DNA from: Viola odorata
Taxonomy: Eukaryota; Streptophyta; Magnoliopsida; Malpighiales; Violaceae
Direction of reading: 5' to 3'
DNA: 64,000 nt
Assembly (NCBI GenBank): GCA_963691705.1
Contig: OY829542.1
Span: forward strand, 52,927,002 to 52,991,001
Positions 12,072 through 25,002 of the stretch are shown piece after piece. A program made the translations under genes and the position numbers. The notes beneath the pieces are model-generated. The model was not told the DNA's origin, did no database searches, and saw only the letters and a program-made list of their open reading frames with translations. Position 1 is the first letter of the stretch, and each line of letters opens with the position of its first letter.

Positions 12072-12739
12072 GTCAGTCATATTGTAACTTTAAACCCAAA
12101 AAATACTCAAAGGGGATTAATTATTTTGCATGGACGGACAAGAAACTCGGGATGATTTGAAATAGAAATTCGAATTCAAATCCTACCGTATAAAAAAAAA
12201 AAAAAAACTGAACACTAGTTAAAAGATTCCCGTTGAAAATAGGTACTTTGAGGAACGGTAATGATTTACATTTTGACTTTTATGACTACAAATTTTGACT
12301 TTTATGGTGCTTCAAACAAATCAAACCGCACTGTATATGGAATAGTATAAAAGATAAAACTGACAATCAATTATTGTCTACAGATTGAGGGGGCAATTTC
12401 AATCTTCCTACCGCTAACCCGATAGGCAATAGGAGTAGAGTAGTACTCAAAAATCTACCACCACGTTTAACATTATTATAAATTGTACACCAATGTATGG
12501 GCGTCTCCTCCTCACGTTAGAAAACAAAAGCAATAATTGGTGCTACGAGTAATGTTTAATTCGTGAGACTTTTTAAGACCATACCACTCTACAAGCTTCA
12601 AGTGCATTCATTATGATTTGTGTGACTAAAGATAGTTTTTTTGAGTATGTAGCAAATGCAATGTACTACTAGTACATCACTACTACATCTGGATTGCTTC
12701 TTAGCCCATAAAAAATAAAAGAAGTATTAGTAGCATATT
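12072..12739. other. Spacer without a gene
   Basis: AT-rich with an A tract at about 12191-12205. No feature could be supported. Confidence 0.5.
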
Positions 12740-14914
12740 CAAAATGTTGTTGTTTGTTATACACACATACAGTTGGCAATGAGGTAGTTCATTATTTGCA
12801 GATAACGAAGCAGCAGGGTCTGTTGTTTAAGTTAGACTTTGAAAAGGCGTATGACTCCGTCGAATGGGGCTATTTGGATGATGTAATGCGTTGCATGGGT
12901 TTTGGGAATCGGTGGAGGGGGTGGATAATGCAATGCCTCAACACGACCAGAGTCTCAGTTTTGATTAATGGTTCACCCTCAGGGCAGTTTGAGGTTGGGC
13001 GGGGTCTTTGACAGGGATGCCTGATGTCTCCGTTTCTATTCAACATTGCCGCGGAAGGGTTACATTGTCTTTTAGTCAGAGCAAAAAGAGTGGGTCTGCT
13101 TCGCGGGGTAGGGAACGACCAAGCAGGGTGGTGGATTACTCATTTATAGTACGCGGACGACACTCTTATCTTCGTGAATAATGATGAATGTGAGATTCAA
13201 GGTGTGAAAGGAACTCTCCGTTGGTTCGAGGCTTTCTCAGGGCTCCGAGTCAATTTTTATAAGAGTTCGCTTGTTGGCATTAATCTTTGTGATCAGGTGG
13301 GGAGATGTTTAGCTAGAAGAGCGGGTTGCAGGTATGAGGAACTTCCTTTTAAATATTTGGGATCTTATGTGGGGCTTAATCCTAGGAGAAAGTCTAGCTG
13401 GCAATTCCTCGTCCATAAGATTAGGGGAAAGCTAGCCACGTGGAAGGGTGACATTGATTAAGGCAACGATTTTGAGTCTTTCTATATACAATATGTCGAT
13501 ATATTGCATGCCTAAGTGTGTTCGTCATCAATGTGAAGGAATTATGCGGTGGTTCATGTGGAGTGGTGATGAGTCTAAGCGTGGTTTTGCTAAAGTAAAA
13601 TGAGAAGATATCACTCGTTCGACAGAGCTTGGAGGTTTGGGGATCGGCGATCTTGAGATAAGAAATGCGGCTTATTTATTTAAATGGGTTTGGGAGGTAT
13701 GCAGAGGGAGTAAGAAATTAAGGGCAGACTTAGTTCGAAGGCAGCATAGCATTAATGGAGTGGGGGATATATGGAGTGAGAATGGGAACAAATATTCTCA
13801 GGTTTGGCGTGACATAGTCTGCCTCTTTGTTAGGGGAGGGGATTGGTTTGATTTCTAGGCTAGGCAAGTGGAGATCGTCGTCGGGGATGGGCAAACGCTT
13901 TCCTTTTAGTGGGACCCTTGGTACAATAAGACCCCATTGGCTCTGACACACCCTCGGTTATACAACATTTCAGGCCTTAAACATGGGACTATTGCTGATC
14001 ATGGGAGTTGGCAAGCGGGTAGATGGCATTGGCTAAATCATTGGCGCCGTGATCTCTTTGAGTGGGAAGGAGAGGAGTGGAGTTGTTTGAAGGCGCAGTT
14101 TCCTGAGTTATCCACCCAGCATCGGGGGGACAGTATGAAGTGGCAGTTGAGTACTACGGGAGACTTTACGGTTGGTTCTTGGTGCAGGGGTGTTGATATT
14201 TCGAGGTTCCAGTCTATGCCCGCTTTAAAATCATGCTGGACCAATCTTGTTCCGTACAGAGTCGAGTTCTTCCTCTGGCTGGCATTACGTGAGCGTCTGG
14301 TGACAAGAGATTTCTTGTGGAAGCGCAGGATGTTAGCGGATGAGGACAATATCTGTCCTATGTGTGACAGGCATGGAGAAACAGTCCAACATATTTTTCT
14401 TCATTGCAGTACGACTGCTAGGTGTTGGGAAGCAGTGATTCTATGGTTAGATACGGCTTGGTGTTGCCCTCGATCAGTTGGAGATCTGTGGGGCATGTGG
14501 GGAAGTCTCTTGCCGAGTAGGGACGAGTAGGTGAGAGGGATGTGGCGAGCCCTTTTTTATGCTGTGGTGTGGAGTATATGGTTGCAGAGAAATAAGGTGG
14601 TCTTTCAAAATGCAGCTCAGTGTACGAGACACATTGTCAATTATTCCTTCTCGCTATGGTTTAGGTGGCTGAGGAGTAAGGATTACACGTTCCCTTACAG
14701 CTTGGGAACGATGCTTCTGTCCTCTACTTGGCTCCGGTCTTGGGGTAGAGTTGGTTGATAGCCGTGTCTTGTGAATGTCTGCAGGGTGAAGTCTTAGTTC
14801 TTCTGGCGCTCTTTCTGAGAGGAGGTGCCCCACTTGTACATTCTGTCTTCTCTTTTCTTGCTTACATCTTCTTGATGGAGCTAATAAAATTCTTCAGCTT
14901 ATGAAAAAAAAAAA
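12740..14914 (+). mobile_element. 5'-truncated LINE with RT and zf-RVT
   Basis: In order on the plus strand are the RT core (LDFEKAYDSVEWGYLDD at about 12831; YADDTLIF at about 13147, with the preceding Gln codon now TAG), the RT thumb (KYLGSYVGLNPRRKSSW, then LATWKG at about 13430), a linker (GGLGIGDLEIRNAAYLFKWV), and the zf-RVT finger (CPMCDRHGETVQHIFLHC at about 14355-14410). It ends in a poly(A) tract at 14904-14914. The endonuclease is missing. Stops at 13009 and 13147, a deletion with frameshift after LATWKG near 13449, and later stops show it is dead. It is closely related to the LINE at 59553-64000, which keeps the piece deleted here. Confidence 0.9.
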
Positions 14915-15759
14915 TATATGTTAGTAACAAATCAAAATATATTTACAAAATTCTAAACTATTACTTATATTCAGATCGTCCAAAATTAACTCCAAAAGAT
15001 ATTCACTCAATTAAAACTAATCTCATTTCGAGCATTATTAATTAGATATCTAAAGGGGGGAGTTGATCATGTACCGTGATTTTGCTTCATTCTTAAAATT
15101 CGAACTCGAAATTTTAATTAAGGGTGAACAAATTTCTCATCACTTGACTAGAACCAATATATTTTGAATTGAGTTTTGACGTTCATATCAATTATCATGT
15201 TTTTTTCTATATGACAAGAATTCCGTTGTGACAAATGATGTTAAATTAAATTAACATTACCTAATTATTTTAGAGTATGTAAAATATTAAATTTATAGAC
15301 ATTATCTACTTAACTATTTTGGAATATATGCAAATCAAACCTAATTGATATGAAAGCTCACACTACATTGCAATTTAATGGCTCAACCATATGCATTCAA
15401 ACCCACAAAAATCCCAAGCAAACCTAAGTCTCCACCTAACTATATGTATGTGGGTGGAAAAATTAGGAAAGAAAAAAGAAAGTAGCTAAATAGCTATGAG
15501 ATTGATCAATTCCCATAAAGGGCATCATAACCAGCCATTCGTGCATCACACATGACTAGAATGGGAAGTGAACATGTTTTTAGTTTAGTGGAAATGATCA
15601 AGTATTAGATGAAGACGAGGGACAAGATATTGGGTGATGATTGCCGGTGTCCCCACAAGTATAGTGATTGGTGTCGCATGTGGTGTTCTTTCAAATCTCA
15701 ATAATATCAACATTAATTATTTCATAATAATTGACATATTCTGATAGATACTAGTATAA
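14915..15759. other. Spacer without a gene
   Basis: AT-rich sequence. A short block at about 15100-15170 (CGAACTCGAAATTTTAATTAAG, here shortened to its core) resembles blocks near 18870 and 31760, probably a dispersed repeat remnant. Confidence 0.45.
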
Positions 15760-16358
15760 TACTCCCTCCGTCTAAATATAAGTGTCGTTCTACTCCAAAA
15801 ACGGCATTCCGTAATTAGTTGTCGTTGTGGATAATTGTGTCCACTTAGTTTGTGCTTTTATAATTGTCCCTCAAACGACAAATCGTTTGGCTCAAAACGT
15901 CGGGTCACATGCGGGCTTTTTTGGAAATAAAAAAGTTAGTGGACCATACTCACTCTATCTCCATCTTCTCACTCCAACGTGTCTCTGACAACAAAACCTT
16001 CTCACTCCTCACTCTCACTCCTCACTCCATCTCCTCCCTTTCCTTTCTTATTTCCTTAACCACAAAACCAAAAATCAAACAAAAAATATAGGATTGTTAT
16101 GCTGGAATTGAGGATTCAAATGATATGAATATTGACATATTTTGTGATTTTTTTGGAAATTTTTGGATTTAAAGAAGAGAACCATAGAAGAGAGAGAGAG
16201 TTGCAGGGAAGAGAGAGAGAGATTGTTGAGGAAGAAGGTGGCGTCGACACGTGGCCTAAAGCCACTGACATGCTTGACACGAACTGACCATCTTGCAGGC
16301 CACCCTTAATATTCGTGATTGGTGGGCCCGCGTCATGTATATTTAGACGGAGGGAGTA
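15760..16358. repeat. Long Stowaway-ended element, 599 bp
   Basis: Terminal inverted repeats TACTCCCTCCGTCTAAATAT and ATATTTAGACGGAGGGAGTA with TA duplications. The interior is large and not palindromic. A 75-codon ORF inside (15864-16091) has no recognisable domain. It may be a Stowaway derivative with unrelated internal sequence. Confidence 0.75.
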
Positions 16359-17463
16359 ACATATTTTTTGTCACTCCTATAATTCGATTATTATTTATGG
16401 GAAATTATCTATTAAAAGTATTTTTTCTTTAATAGCTCAACGTAACGTGAATATGATTAGTTTTAAAATCGGTTTGTTTGAGATTGAGTTTTATATACAT
16501 ATATATACATGGAAGTAGTTTTTGTCATCAAATATGTGGCAGAAAAAAAAATAAAAAACTCAATCTTAAAGATTCGTAACTTAATGAAAGTAATTAATAT
16601 GTACTGGTAATAATTGATAATGATGAATCCTCCCCCTCTCACTATCTTGAAAACCCTACAATAATTTGGTGTATATATCATGAAATTGATGGGCTTAAAA
16701 GAAATTGGAGAAAGATTTCAAAAGAAAAAACGAAATGGGTCCTTTTATCTTTGAAGGGCACCCGCACCATGTCTGGCCGTACAAGAGGGTCGTTGTGTCC
16801 ATGTGATGTGCACGTGAAGTTGGCCCCCCTTTTCTTTTTCTTTTCTTAGTTTGAGAAGATGGATGGATGCCCCGGTACTAGTGGTTGCATTTTGCTTTGC
16901 CTGCTTTCTAACTTGCAATCAATCTTTGTAATGACCTTCTCCTTGTCGATCATTTTGTTCTCTTCCTATCCAATTCCTATGTCCCATAATTATTCAACCA
17001 ATTATTATTTTGTGTTGTACAGTATAGTTGACTATAAATCGAGAGGTACATGTATATCGGGATCCCTCGTTGGTGATGAAAAGTGCCTTGCTTGTACTAT
17101 CACCTAGGGACTGCGAGTACTGGTGTAGTCTGTATTTATCGGTAACTCTTTGATCGTCCTGCTAGGAAAGTGCGTGCCCGATAACCCTCTCGGACCGCTA
17201 CGATCGCTCTTAGTAGGAGACGATGTGCGTATCATAAAGTTACCAGGACCTCGTTGAGCTAGTCCACGTGGCATACACCTCACCATTTACCGAAATCTAA
17301 GTTACCGATTTCATGAAATGTCAGGAATGCTCTTAGTGTAATTTGATGTATTATCAACGACAAATTTATCTATCTCGTTTGATAGGACCAAATTATCCGA
17401 ATTTAAGATTTTACTCTCCCTTCGATACTAGCTACATTCCCTTAAAAAGACATTTCTCCATTT
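16359..17463. other. Spacer with an orphan GC-rich block
   Basis: Mostly AT-rich. Positions 17100-17290 form a distinct, GC-richer block with no repeats I can pair and no convincing ORF on either strand. Its origin is unknown. Confidence 0.4.
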
Positions 17464-17620
17464 TAAGCTTAATGACCTCTGAGATTTCTACATTTGTCTA
17501 ACTTTAACCCTAAAGGTCCTTATGTTTTTTATTGTACCCTAAAGTCAAATTAAACAAACATAAAAATCTCAAAGGTCAAGTTAGAAAAATATAAGGATCC
17601 CGAGAGTCCTTAATTAAGTC
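17464..17620. repeat. Small fold-back MITE
   Basis: The left arm (AATGACCTCTGAGATTTCTA onward) is an imperfect inverted copy of the right arm, which ends near GATCCCGAGAGTCCTTAATT. The arms contain CTAACTTTAACC and GGTCAAGTTAG. Total length is about 157 bp. Confidence 0.65.
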
Positions 17621-19744
17621 AATATTTTAAGTATAAATGTACGAGAGTTAAAAAGAGGGAGAACAAAATGGTGGACCCTTCGAATTTAAATTCATGGCTC
17701 TGCCATTTAAAGAGCAAAGATAATTTTTATCCTGGCATCCATTGGACCCGGCCGAAGTACTAACTAAATTCATGCATGTACGGTTGAAGAAATGGAATAT
17801 CATGGGTAGTTTCATGCTACGTGCTTCATGCAAACACAAAAGTATACCTTTGCAACTTTAAGTTAAATAACGAATGGAAAATGAACACCAATGACTAAAT
17901 TTACAATAACAAATCATGAATAAATGAAAACAATGAAAAAACAACAAATCAACGAGTCACTAGCTATTTCTAAATTCTTTATACTAGTTAAAATGTCATG
18001 TATATTTGATTATTTATGAAAATTAGAGGCATACATATTATGAGATTTTGTTATCACCTTTCATGATGATATTAAATTATTTTGTTCGTACGTCATGTTC
18101 AAAATTACTATTTGCACCCCGTAAATACTAAATAATTAATAATAAGGTATTACTAGCTAGTTGTGAGCATTTTTACATGTTAGCTTATCAATTCGCATAC
18201 GAACATGATTAATATTACACTGTAATAAATAACTTAGGGACGCATGTGTTCCGACCTTAAATTAGAAAAAATGCATTTTATATACTTCCTTCCTTCGTCA
18301 CATAAAAATAATTTTCTAATATGTATATTTTAAGAGAAAATTGCAATTAATAATAATACCTAATATTTTGTATTTATTAACTTATTTGAGATGTTAATTA
18401 ATAGAAAGAAATGTTTATTAACTTCTTTTCAGCAATGGATGCCTTTTTTAATATTCATAAAATATATATTAGGGAGTTATTTTTGTACGACGGAGAGAAT
18501 AATTAATATAAAAGAAGAAGTTAAATTTATCTTTTTGCTAAAAATTTGAATAATTATGTCCATATCTACTCGATATTCGATGTACCTCTCATTACCACTA
18601 TCCTCCTTAAATCCACCGTTCACAACCGTAAGAGGCTCCATCGCCATGTGATTCTCACGTGAACTCGGACCCTCCTTAAATTCCTAATCGCCTAATCCTA
18701 TAGAAACGATACAAAATTACCATCTTGTCCTCTTCCTCTTCCTCTCCTCTGGATCATCGATCATGTTTGTTGTTGCTTTGTGTTCAATCATTTGGCACCT
18801 CCATACATTTCATTACATTACGTATATTTGAGTTTTTTCCCCTCATGTGAGCATTGTTCGACATTTAAAAGAGGTATTTTTTGTTTTAATTTCAAAATTT
18901 GAACTCAAGATTTTAATCAAGGATAAATAAATCTATTATCAATTCAGCATAACAATGTTGGTATATATTCGAGTTTTTTTTTCAACATTTCGTGCCCACC
19001 TATTAATGACCCCCGCATTTTGGGTTGGGTTGGGTTGGGTTAGGTAGGTTAGTACGACCAAGACTTGTCACTTGGGTTGGTCATGTCTTCATCTTTCAGA
19101 ATCTTAGCAATTTTGCTCTGCCACCCACCAAGCCACCTACCGTACCCACATACATGTGAGTGGGTTTATTAGCAACCTTCCCATGATTGATGATCCCATC
19201 CCATCTTTTGTTAGACTAAGTTTTTTCATGTAAAAATAATCCGATATTTAATCACCATATATATTAGGTACCGACTATATTAAATTTGTATCATGTAAAA
19301 CTTAAATGACAATAAATTTGTTGCGGCGGGCCCCCGATATGTACATATGGGACGTGTAGTTATCAATAAATTTGGTTACTATTTTGGTGTGCTACGCCAT
19401 CTTTTAGCGGTACACAAGCCTGAAAATTAATATCAATAGCAAATGCTAATAGACATATAGAAGTAACGGAGTATTTATTATTTTGCTGGTGATAAAAATA
19501 CCAATAACGATTCAGATCTAAATTAATTTCATTTCGCTTAAAAGAAATATTAGTACTATTAGATTAATAATTTTGAGAACTCCAAAAAGTTAAGAATTCG
19601 AGGTGTTAATTGAACTAATGATCATACAAATTGAATGTGCAATTTAGTCATATATATGAGCTATTTGAAAAATTGGGAAAAGCTAATGATGCAAAATATA
19701 CGTTAAAGCTTTAAAAACTTGAAAGATGCTTTGTAATAGGTTTG
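17621..19744. other. Spacer without a gene
   Basis: AT-rich. It includes a possible eroded MITE at 18281-18502 (TACTTCCTTCCTTCGTCAC paired weakly with GTACGACGGAGAGAATA) and a short GGGTT pentamer run at about 19023-19042. No gene was seen. Confidence 0.5.
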
Positions 19745-20275
19745 ATGAAGGAGGTCCTTCTGCGTTTCACATTAGACCCATGAGATCTCTACATTAGTAA
19801 AATTGGATCATAGAGGTCCTTGTGTATATAAAATTGAATTTTTTGATTTTTTAGAAATTAAAAAATTATTTTCCTATATTATTATACCAAATATAGTTGT
19901 CTTTGTATTTATTCCAAATATATAATATCACTAGGTAAAGAGTCGTGTATATTATATCTTATGTTTATCCATTTAGAGCAACTAATTTTTTTTTAAAATC
20001 CACGTATTGTTGCTAACGTGGCAACATGGTCTCATTTGGTGTCATTTTTTTCTTTCAATACGAGTATCTATATCAGCAATGGTACGTAAATTTTTTATTT
20101 ATTAAATGTTATGCCACGTGGGATAATATAGGAAAATAGTTTTTTTTTTTTTTTAGAAAATATGAAAATTCAATTTTGTAAATACAGAGACTTCTAGAGT
20201 TCAATATGAAACGTAGGGACCTCTATGCTCCAAAAGTACAAACGTAGAGACCCATGAGATCATTAAACTTTTATA
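19745..20275. repeat. Long-inverted-repeat MITE, about 530 bp
   Basis: Long diverged inverted arms. The left arm contains CATAGAGGTCC and AAAATTGAATTTT (about 19811-19845); the right arm carries AAAATTCAATTTTGT and GGACCTCTATG (about 20163-20226). Long arms of this kind are typical of MULE-derived MITEs. The ends are approximate and no target duplication was fixed. Confidence 0.65.
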
Positions 20276-21360
20276 ATATAATGTGGTTAAGAAAGTAATA
20301 TTATACTCTCTCTTTTTTTTATATAAGAGACTATTTTATAAATACAAGGAGGATAAAGAGGTGATGACTTTATGAAAAAAATGTATTGAAAAATAATAAA
20401 ATAAAAATATATTTTTCTCTTTAGTAAATTTAAAAATGTCAAATTGGTGAAAAGGTAAGTAAGTAAACGAGTAAAAGTTACTTGAACCTCAAAGACAAGG
20501 ACAAAAAAAGCAGTCTAATGCTCGAATTAATTAGTTTGGACACATTAACGATCTCAAAGCAAAATAAAGCAAATTAACGTGGGGTGATAGTAAGAGTATA
20601 ATTATACTAATAATTGCCCTGAAAAAAAGAGTTAAACAATACTTTTTTTTAAATAATAATTATGAGTGTTTAATATTAGGGTTTATTAAAATGTCAAATT
20701 TAATAAGATTTTTTTTTTAAATTCTTTTTGTACATAGTTGCCTCACTCATAATTATATAAACACTCGATTTTTCAACTAAACGCGCACTAAAACTAATAA
20801 AATGGTTATATATGAACGAGTTCTTTTGAAGTTTATTTTACCACTACCTAAATTTATAGTATTTTTAAAATTTAAAAATTTAAAATCGTCTAATATATGT
20901 AGATTCATTATTAAATAATATGAGCAGTAAACGGAATGATATGATACATCGGGTGTACTGTATAAAATATTAAACATAACTAAAAATATTAGACAATATT
21001 ATTACCTCCTTTTCAAAATAGTCACAAAATCGTTTTAGGAGTAAAAATTTGTTGCATATGTTTTCAAATTAAATAGCATTTTTGGATTTTTGTTGGTCCT
21101 AAATTAAATAACGCTTTTACTATTTTTAAGTGACTTTTTGTCCAATTTTATTAACTTAACTTTTATTATCGATGAAAAATGATTAATGAGAATAATAAAG
21201 TAGGTAAATTAGAATAAGAAAAGAGAGTAATATTTTCAAAGATATGAAAAGTAATTTCATTGATACGTGTAAAATACTAAATAAGTCATTTAATTTGATA
21301 CGAAAATACTAACTTTTTAATTTGCTTTATGTTCTTTGTTAATGACTTTTTTTATGGGAT
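20276..21360. other. Very AT-rich spacer
   Basis: No gene. Homopolymer A/T tracts are frequent. The segment near 21003-21300 may be another degenerate MITE, but I could not pair its ends. Confidence 0.45.
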
Positions 21361-21886
21361 AATGATATTTTTGGTACCTCTACTCGATTTTTCGTATTGA
21401 TTTGGCACCTCGTTTTATTTTTCGTTGGATTTAACCCTTCCAGTTACATTTTCATATTAATTTGGCCTCTCTAGTTAACGCCGTGCACAATCAGACGTTA
21501 ATGTTAACGAGACATTATTTAATATTGTTTAAGTGATGTGACAATACATGTCAGATATCACGTCAAATTTTGTAATAAAAAAAATTAGATTTTAAAACTA
21601 TTTACCCGACTCATTAACTCATTTCATGTTTTAATGGATCAGATACATGGGTTTAAAATCTTTTTTTTTTATAAATCTAACTTAACATCTAACATGGAAT
21701 GACACGTCAATTAAACAATGCACCATCACTAGACTTAATATTTGACTGTGTACGACGTTACTTAAAAGGGCCAAATTAATATGAAAATGTGAATGAAAAG
21801 GTCAGATTCAACAAAAAAAAGAAAAGAAAAAATAAAGTGTTAAATCAATACAAAAAATTAAAAATAGAGGTGTTAAAAATATCATT
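21361..21886. repeat. Long-inverted-repeat MITE, 526 bp
   Basis: Begins AATGATATTTTTGGTACCTC and ends with a matching inverted arm (GAGGTGTTAAAAATATCATT). The arms stay similar for more than 100 bp, including CATTTTCATATTAATTTGGC at about 21448 and its complement near 21775. No ORF. Structure fits a MULE-type or fold-back MITE. Confidence 0.8.
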
Positions 21887-22329
21887 AATTTTTTTTTTAT
21901 CAAAGAGTATTACTATTAATCATATGTGGAAGTAGAATTTTTTTAAACAACACTTATTCTGAATAAATAGTAATTCAAGCAACAAACTATATGCACGGGC
22001 ATTGTAATTCAACTACTAATACTCCCTTTCATTAATGACTTACTACGAAGAAAAAATATATTGTCACTAATAGATGTCACTTATACATTTTCAATACAAA
22101 AATTAATTAATAATATATTTTTACATTTTTAATTTTTATTAGAGAGTTATTTAATAACGAAGTATTATACTCCCTTCGGTTTTAATTAACTGTCATTTTC
22201 TTACGAAATGTTACTATACACATTGCTTGATTTTTTAATATTTATTATACTTAATGTTACTGTTTGAGAAAATTAATTAATACGTAATAAACACCTAAAA
22301 TCTCTTCTCTCAGCAAACATACTTTAATT
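21887..22329. other. Spacer with unpaired MITE-like ends
   Basis: Two single Stowaway-like ends (ACTCCCTTTCATTAATGAC at 22021; TACTCCCTTCGGTTTTAATT at 22169) appear without clear partners. They are probably broken MITEs. Confidence 0.4.
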
Positions 22330-22910
22330 AACAAGAGTAACACTGGGCGACCTCGAGTTCCTAGTCCTACAAGCAACTTGCGCCTCCATTATTACCACTC
22401 ATGTGGACTCTACGTGGCGCACAATTCCCAATATTCCCAAGACAGCAAAGCACACTTGTATTCTCCTCAAAGCCGCACGTGCAACTCCTCGGTCAAACAT
22501 ACTTACCATGTCTTTGCTTTGCTTTGATCTGGTCAACAGTCAAACCCGCAATCATTTTCCTCCCCACCTTCTCCTTTTTTTCTTTCTTACCGGAAGAACC
22601 GGTGACCACACGCACGGTCGTCTCCTCCTATCACCCCGAATAAACAAATCCCAGCCGTTGATCACGGGATCTGCCACACGTGCACGTGCAAAAGCAAATG
22701 CCAGCTTGGCCGTAGATTTGTGGTCTGATTATTGTGATATCACTTCCTGCCACCCCCATGTGACCGGCTGAGCTGGTCACCATGTGATTAACGATCTTTC
22801 TTTGCTTAGACTACCAACATGGATACTTAAGTTTTAATCATTTGTGCTTAACCACCACTTGCTGCGTGCGGTGCACGTGAATTATGCATCGGTTTATCAA
22901 TTTGAGTACT
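22330..22910. promoter_or_regulatory. G-box-rich orphan block
   Basis: This GC-richer island stands out from its AT-rich surroundings. It carries four CACGTG G-boxes (22476, 22677, 22683, 22874), two of them adjacent, plus CTACGTGGCG at about 22410. In plants CACGTG is bound by bZIP and bHLH factors. No gene could be supported on either side within several kilobases, so a regulatory role is an inference. Confidence 0.4.
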
Positions 22911-25002
22911 ACTTTTTATCCACTTTTGCTTTTTAAAAAATAAAAACAAAAACTTTTATACACCTTTTTTAGCCAATAAATTAATTAGATAGGAATTTAA
23001 TTTGAATTTCAAGTTGATATTGGACAAGAAAAGAAAGTGCATTGCAGATTACTCTTTCAAAACTTGACATTGGCCCATAATTAATTTAGATTCTATAATG
23101 AATTTTGTCTAATACGAGTAAAAGTTATAGTGCAACAAATCCTACGAACTTTTTATACTTACTGATATGTCAAACATTTTCCTAAACATCAGCACGCCAA
23201 TTATTATGAGATTTTTTGTAAAATATATTAGCATGTAAAATATTTTCCTAAAAATTAGCATAACTAAATATAATTAATCTCAATCAGATAAAATATAATA
23301 TCATACGTACCGATAAATTTTACATGAAAAATGTAGCATAATTTAAATGGTGTATTTCAATACATTTGAATGTTCATCTTATGAAGTAAAATTATTAAAA
23401 TTCTGCCACATCAGTTAATTAACATGGATATTTTGTGAGATTTTTTTTAGTGCGTAAAGATTTTTTCATAGGCAAAATTAATAAAAAGAATCAAGCATTC
23501 TTAATTATCTGGAAATTTAATTATATATCATATTATAAAAATGATAAAAACAATGGGTTCACGTGTGGACGGTGAGGGTGTTTTAGGAATTTAAGATGGA
23601 ATGTATGAGTTTTAGGATCTTGCATGGAAGCATGTTTGCTTGGTGCAAATAGGGGATGTGGGGATAATAATATAATAATATTAAAGGACATGATGGTTTA
23701 TTTATAAAATACTACAATTAGTGAAACACTAATGCATATATTTAATTAGATCATTAATTGGCTTACACCTAGCTAATCATGTCTCATGTAATTAATTATC
23801 GTATACTAATTTTTTAATTAGGACATTAGGAGCCCACTTGAATATATTTTTACTATATAGTTGAAAAATCTATGGAAGCCCTCACATCTTATTATGCTTT
23901 TTGCCCAGATTAATTAAAAATTAATTAATGGCACTTTTCCAATGATGATTTGGGAAAATAACAAAATATTTTCCCATTTTTCTTGTTAGTTAGGTTCCTA
24001 CTATAGTAAGTATGTTCCCTATAATATGGTCTTGGAATGATGAAAGTATGTAAAAAATTGATTTAATTTAATTTGGGCAAGAACATGGTCCACTTGTGTA
24101 ATTAATACAATAATTAATGAAAAAAAAGACACACTTAAGCTGTAATGACCCTTTATGTTCAATAAAACAAGAACATCTTCTGAAATCAAACCAAACTTAA
24201 TTAATTTTATATGGAACATCATGTGCACTAATAGAGTATACATATGTAATCATACGGGCTCTTGTACTATTTTTTTAGTAGTAGTCGATCTTGCAAGTAC
24301 ATCAGCCCTACATCTACATGAAATAAAATGCATGAGCTATACATGGCCCAGCCCAAGGTGAAACAAACTTATGTTTTTGATTGGGCCCAACAGGTGTTTA
24401 GCCCACTAATGCAGGTAGATAGCGAACTGCAAAGAAGTGCTGCAGTACGATTGAATACAAAGTAGGTAGCCCACTGGTTAATACTCATGTAGTTTTTTTC
24501 ACAGCAATCCTCACTATTACAATAATAATTAATAATATAATTAATTATTTTTTTATAAAAAAATCTTAATCAATTCTTCCTTAACCCTCATAACACTTTC
24601 ACACTCACATTCATTTCCTTTTACGTAATTCAATTTACGAGACTTGAATCCGAAACTTTAATCTCTATTTTATATTAAAAACTACAATTGAGTTATAAAT
24701 TGATTGATTTTGCACAGAGAAATGAAAAAAAAAGTGGAAATATTCATCCTTAGAACTTTAAGAGTAAAGAAGTGGATTTGTTTGGACTCTTGGAATGAAC
24801 TTAACCATTAAAAAACAAAACATTAATGAAGAGGATTTTTTTTCCCTTGCAGATAGAAATGGTAAGTTATGAGATCAAATTTGTCACTTAATTACTCTTC
24901 ATTTTGGAAAATGCATCAGTAAAACTGCAAGTTTATTGAGATCATAAATACTTTTCTTTTTAAAGAAGGAGATCATAAATCCTGAAATAAATAAATAAAA
25001 AG
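22911..25002. other. AT-rich spacer without a gene
   Basis: No protein-coding or RNA gene was recognised on either strand. Short ORFs near 24019-24361 overlap on opposite strands and look random. Confidence 0.5.

Noticed and set aside
16859..17107. 82-codon ORF
   Set aside because: No family resemblance and no splice or promoter context; length is within chance for this composition.
22401..22771. Two overlapping plus-strand ORFs of 80 and 122 codons
   Set aside because: Different frames over the same GC-rich island, no domain or splice support. Better read as non-coding G-box-rich sequence.
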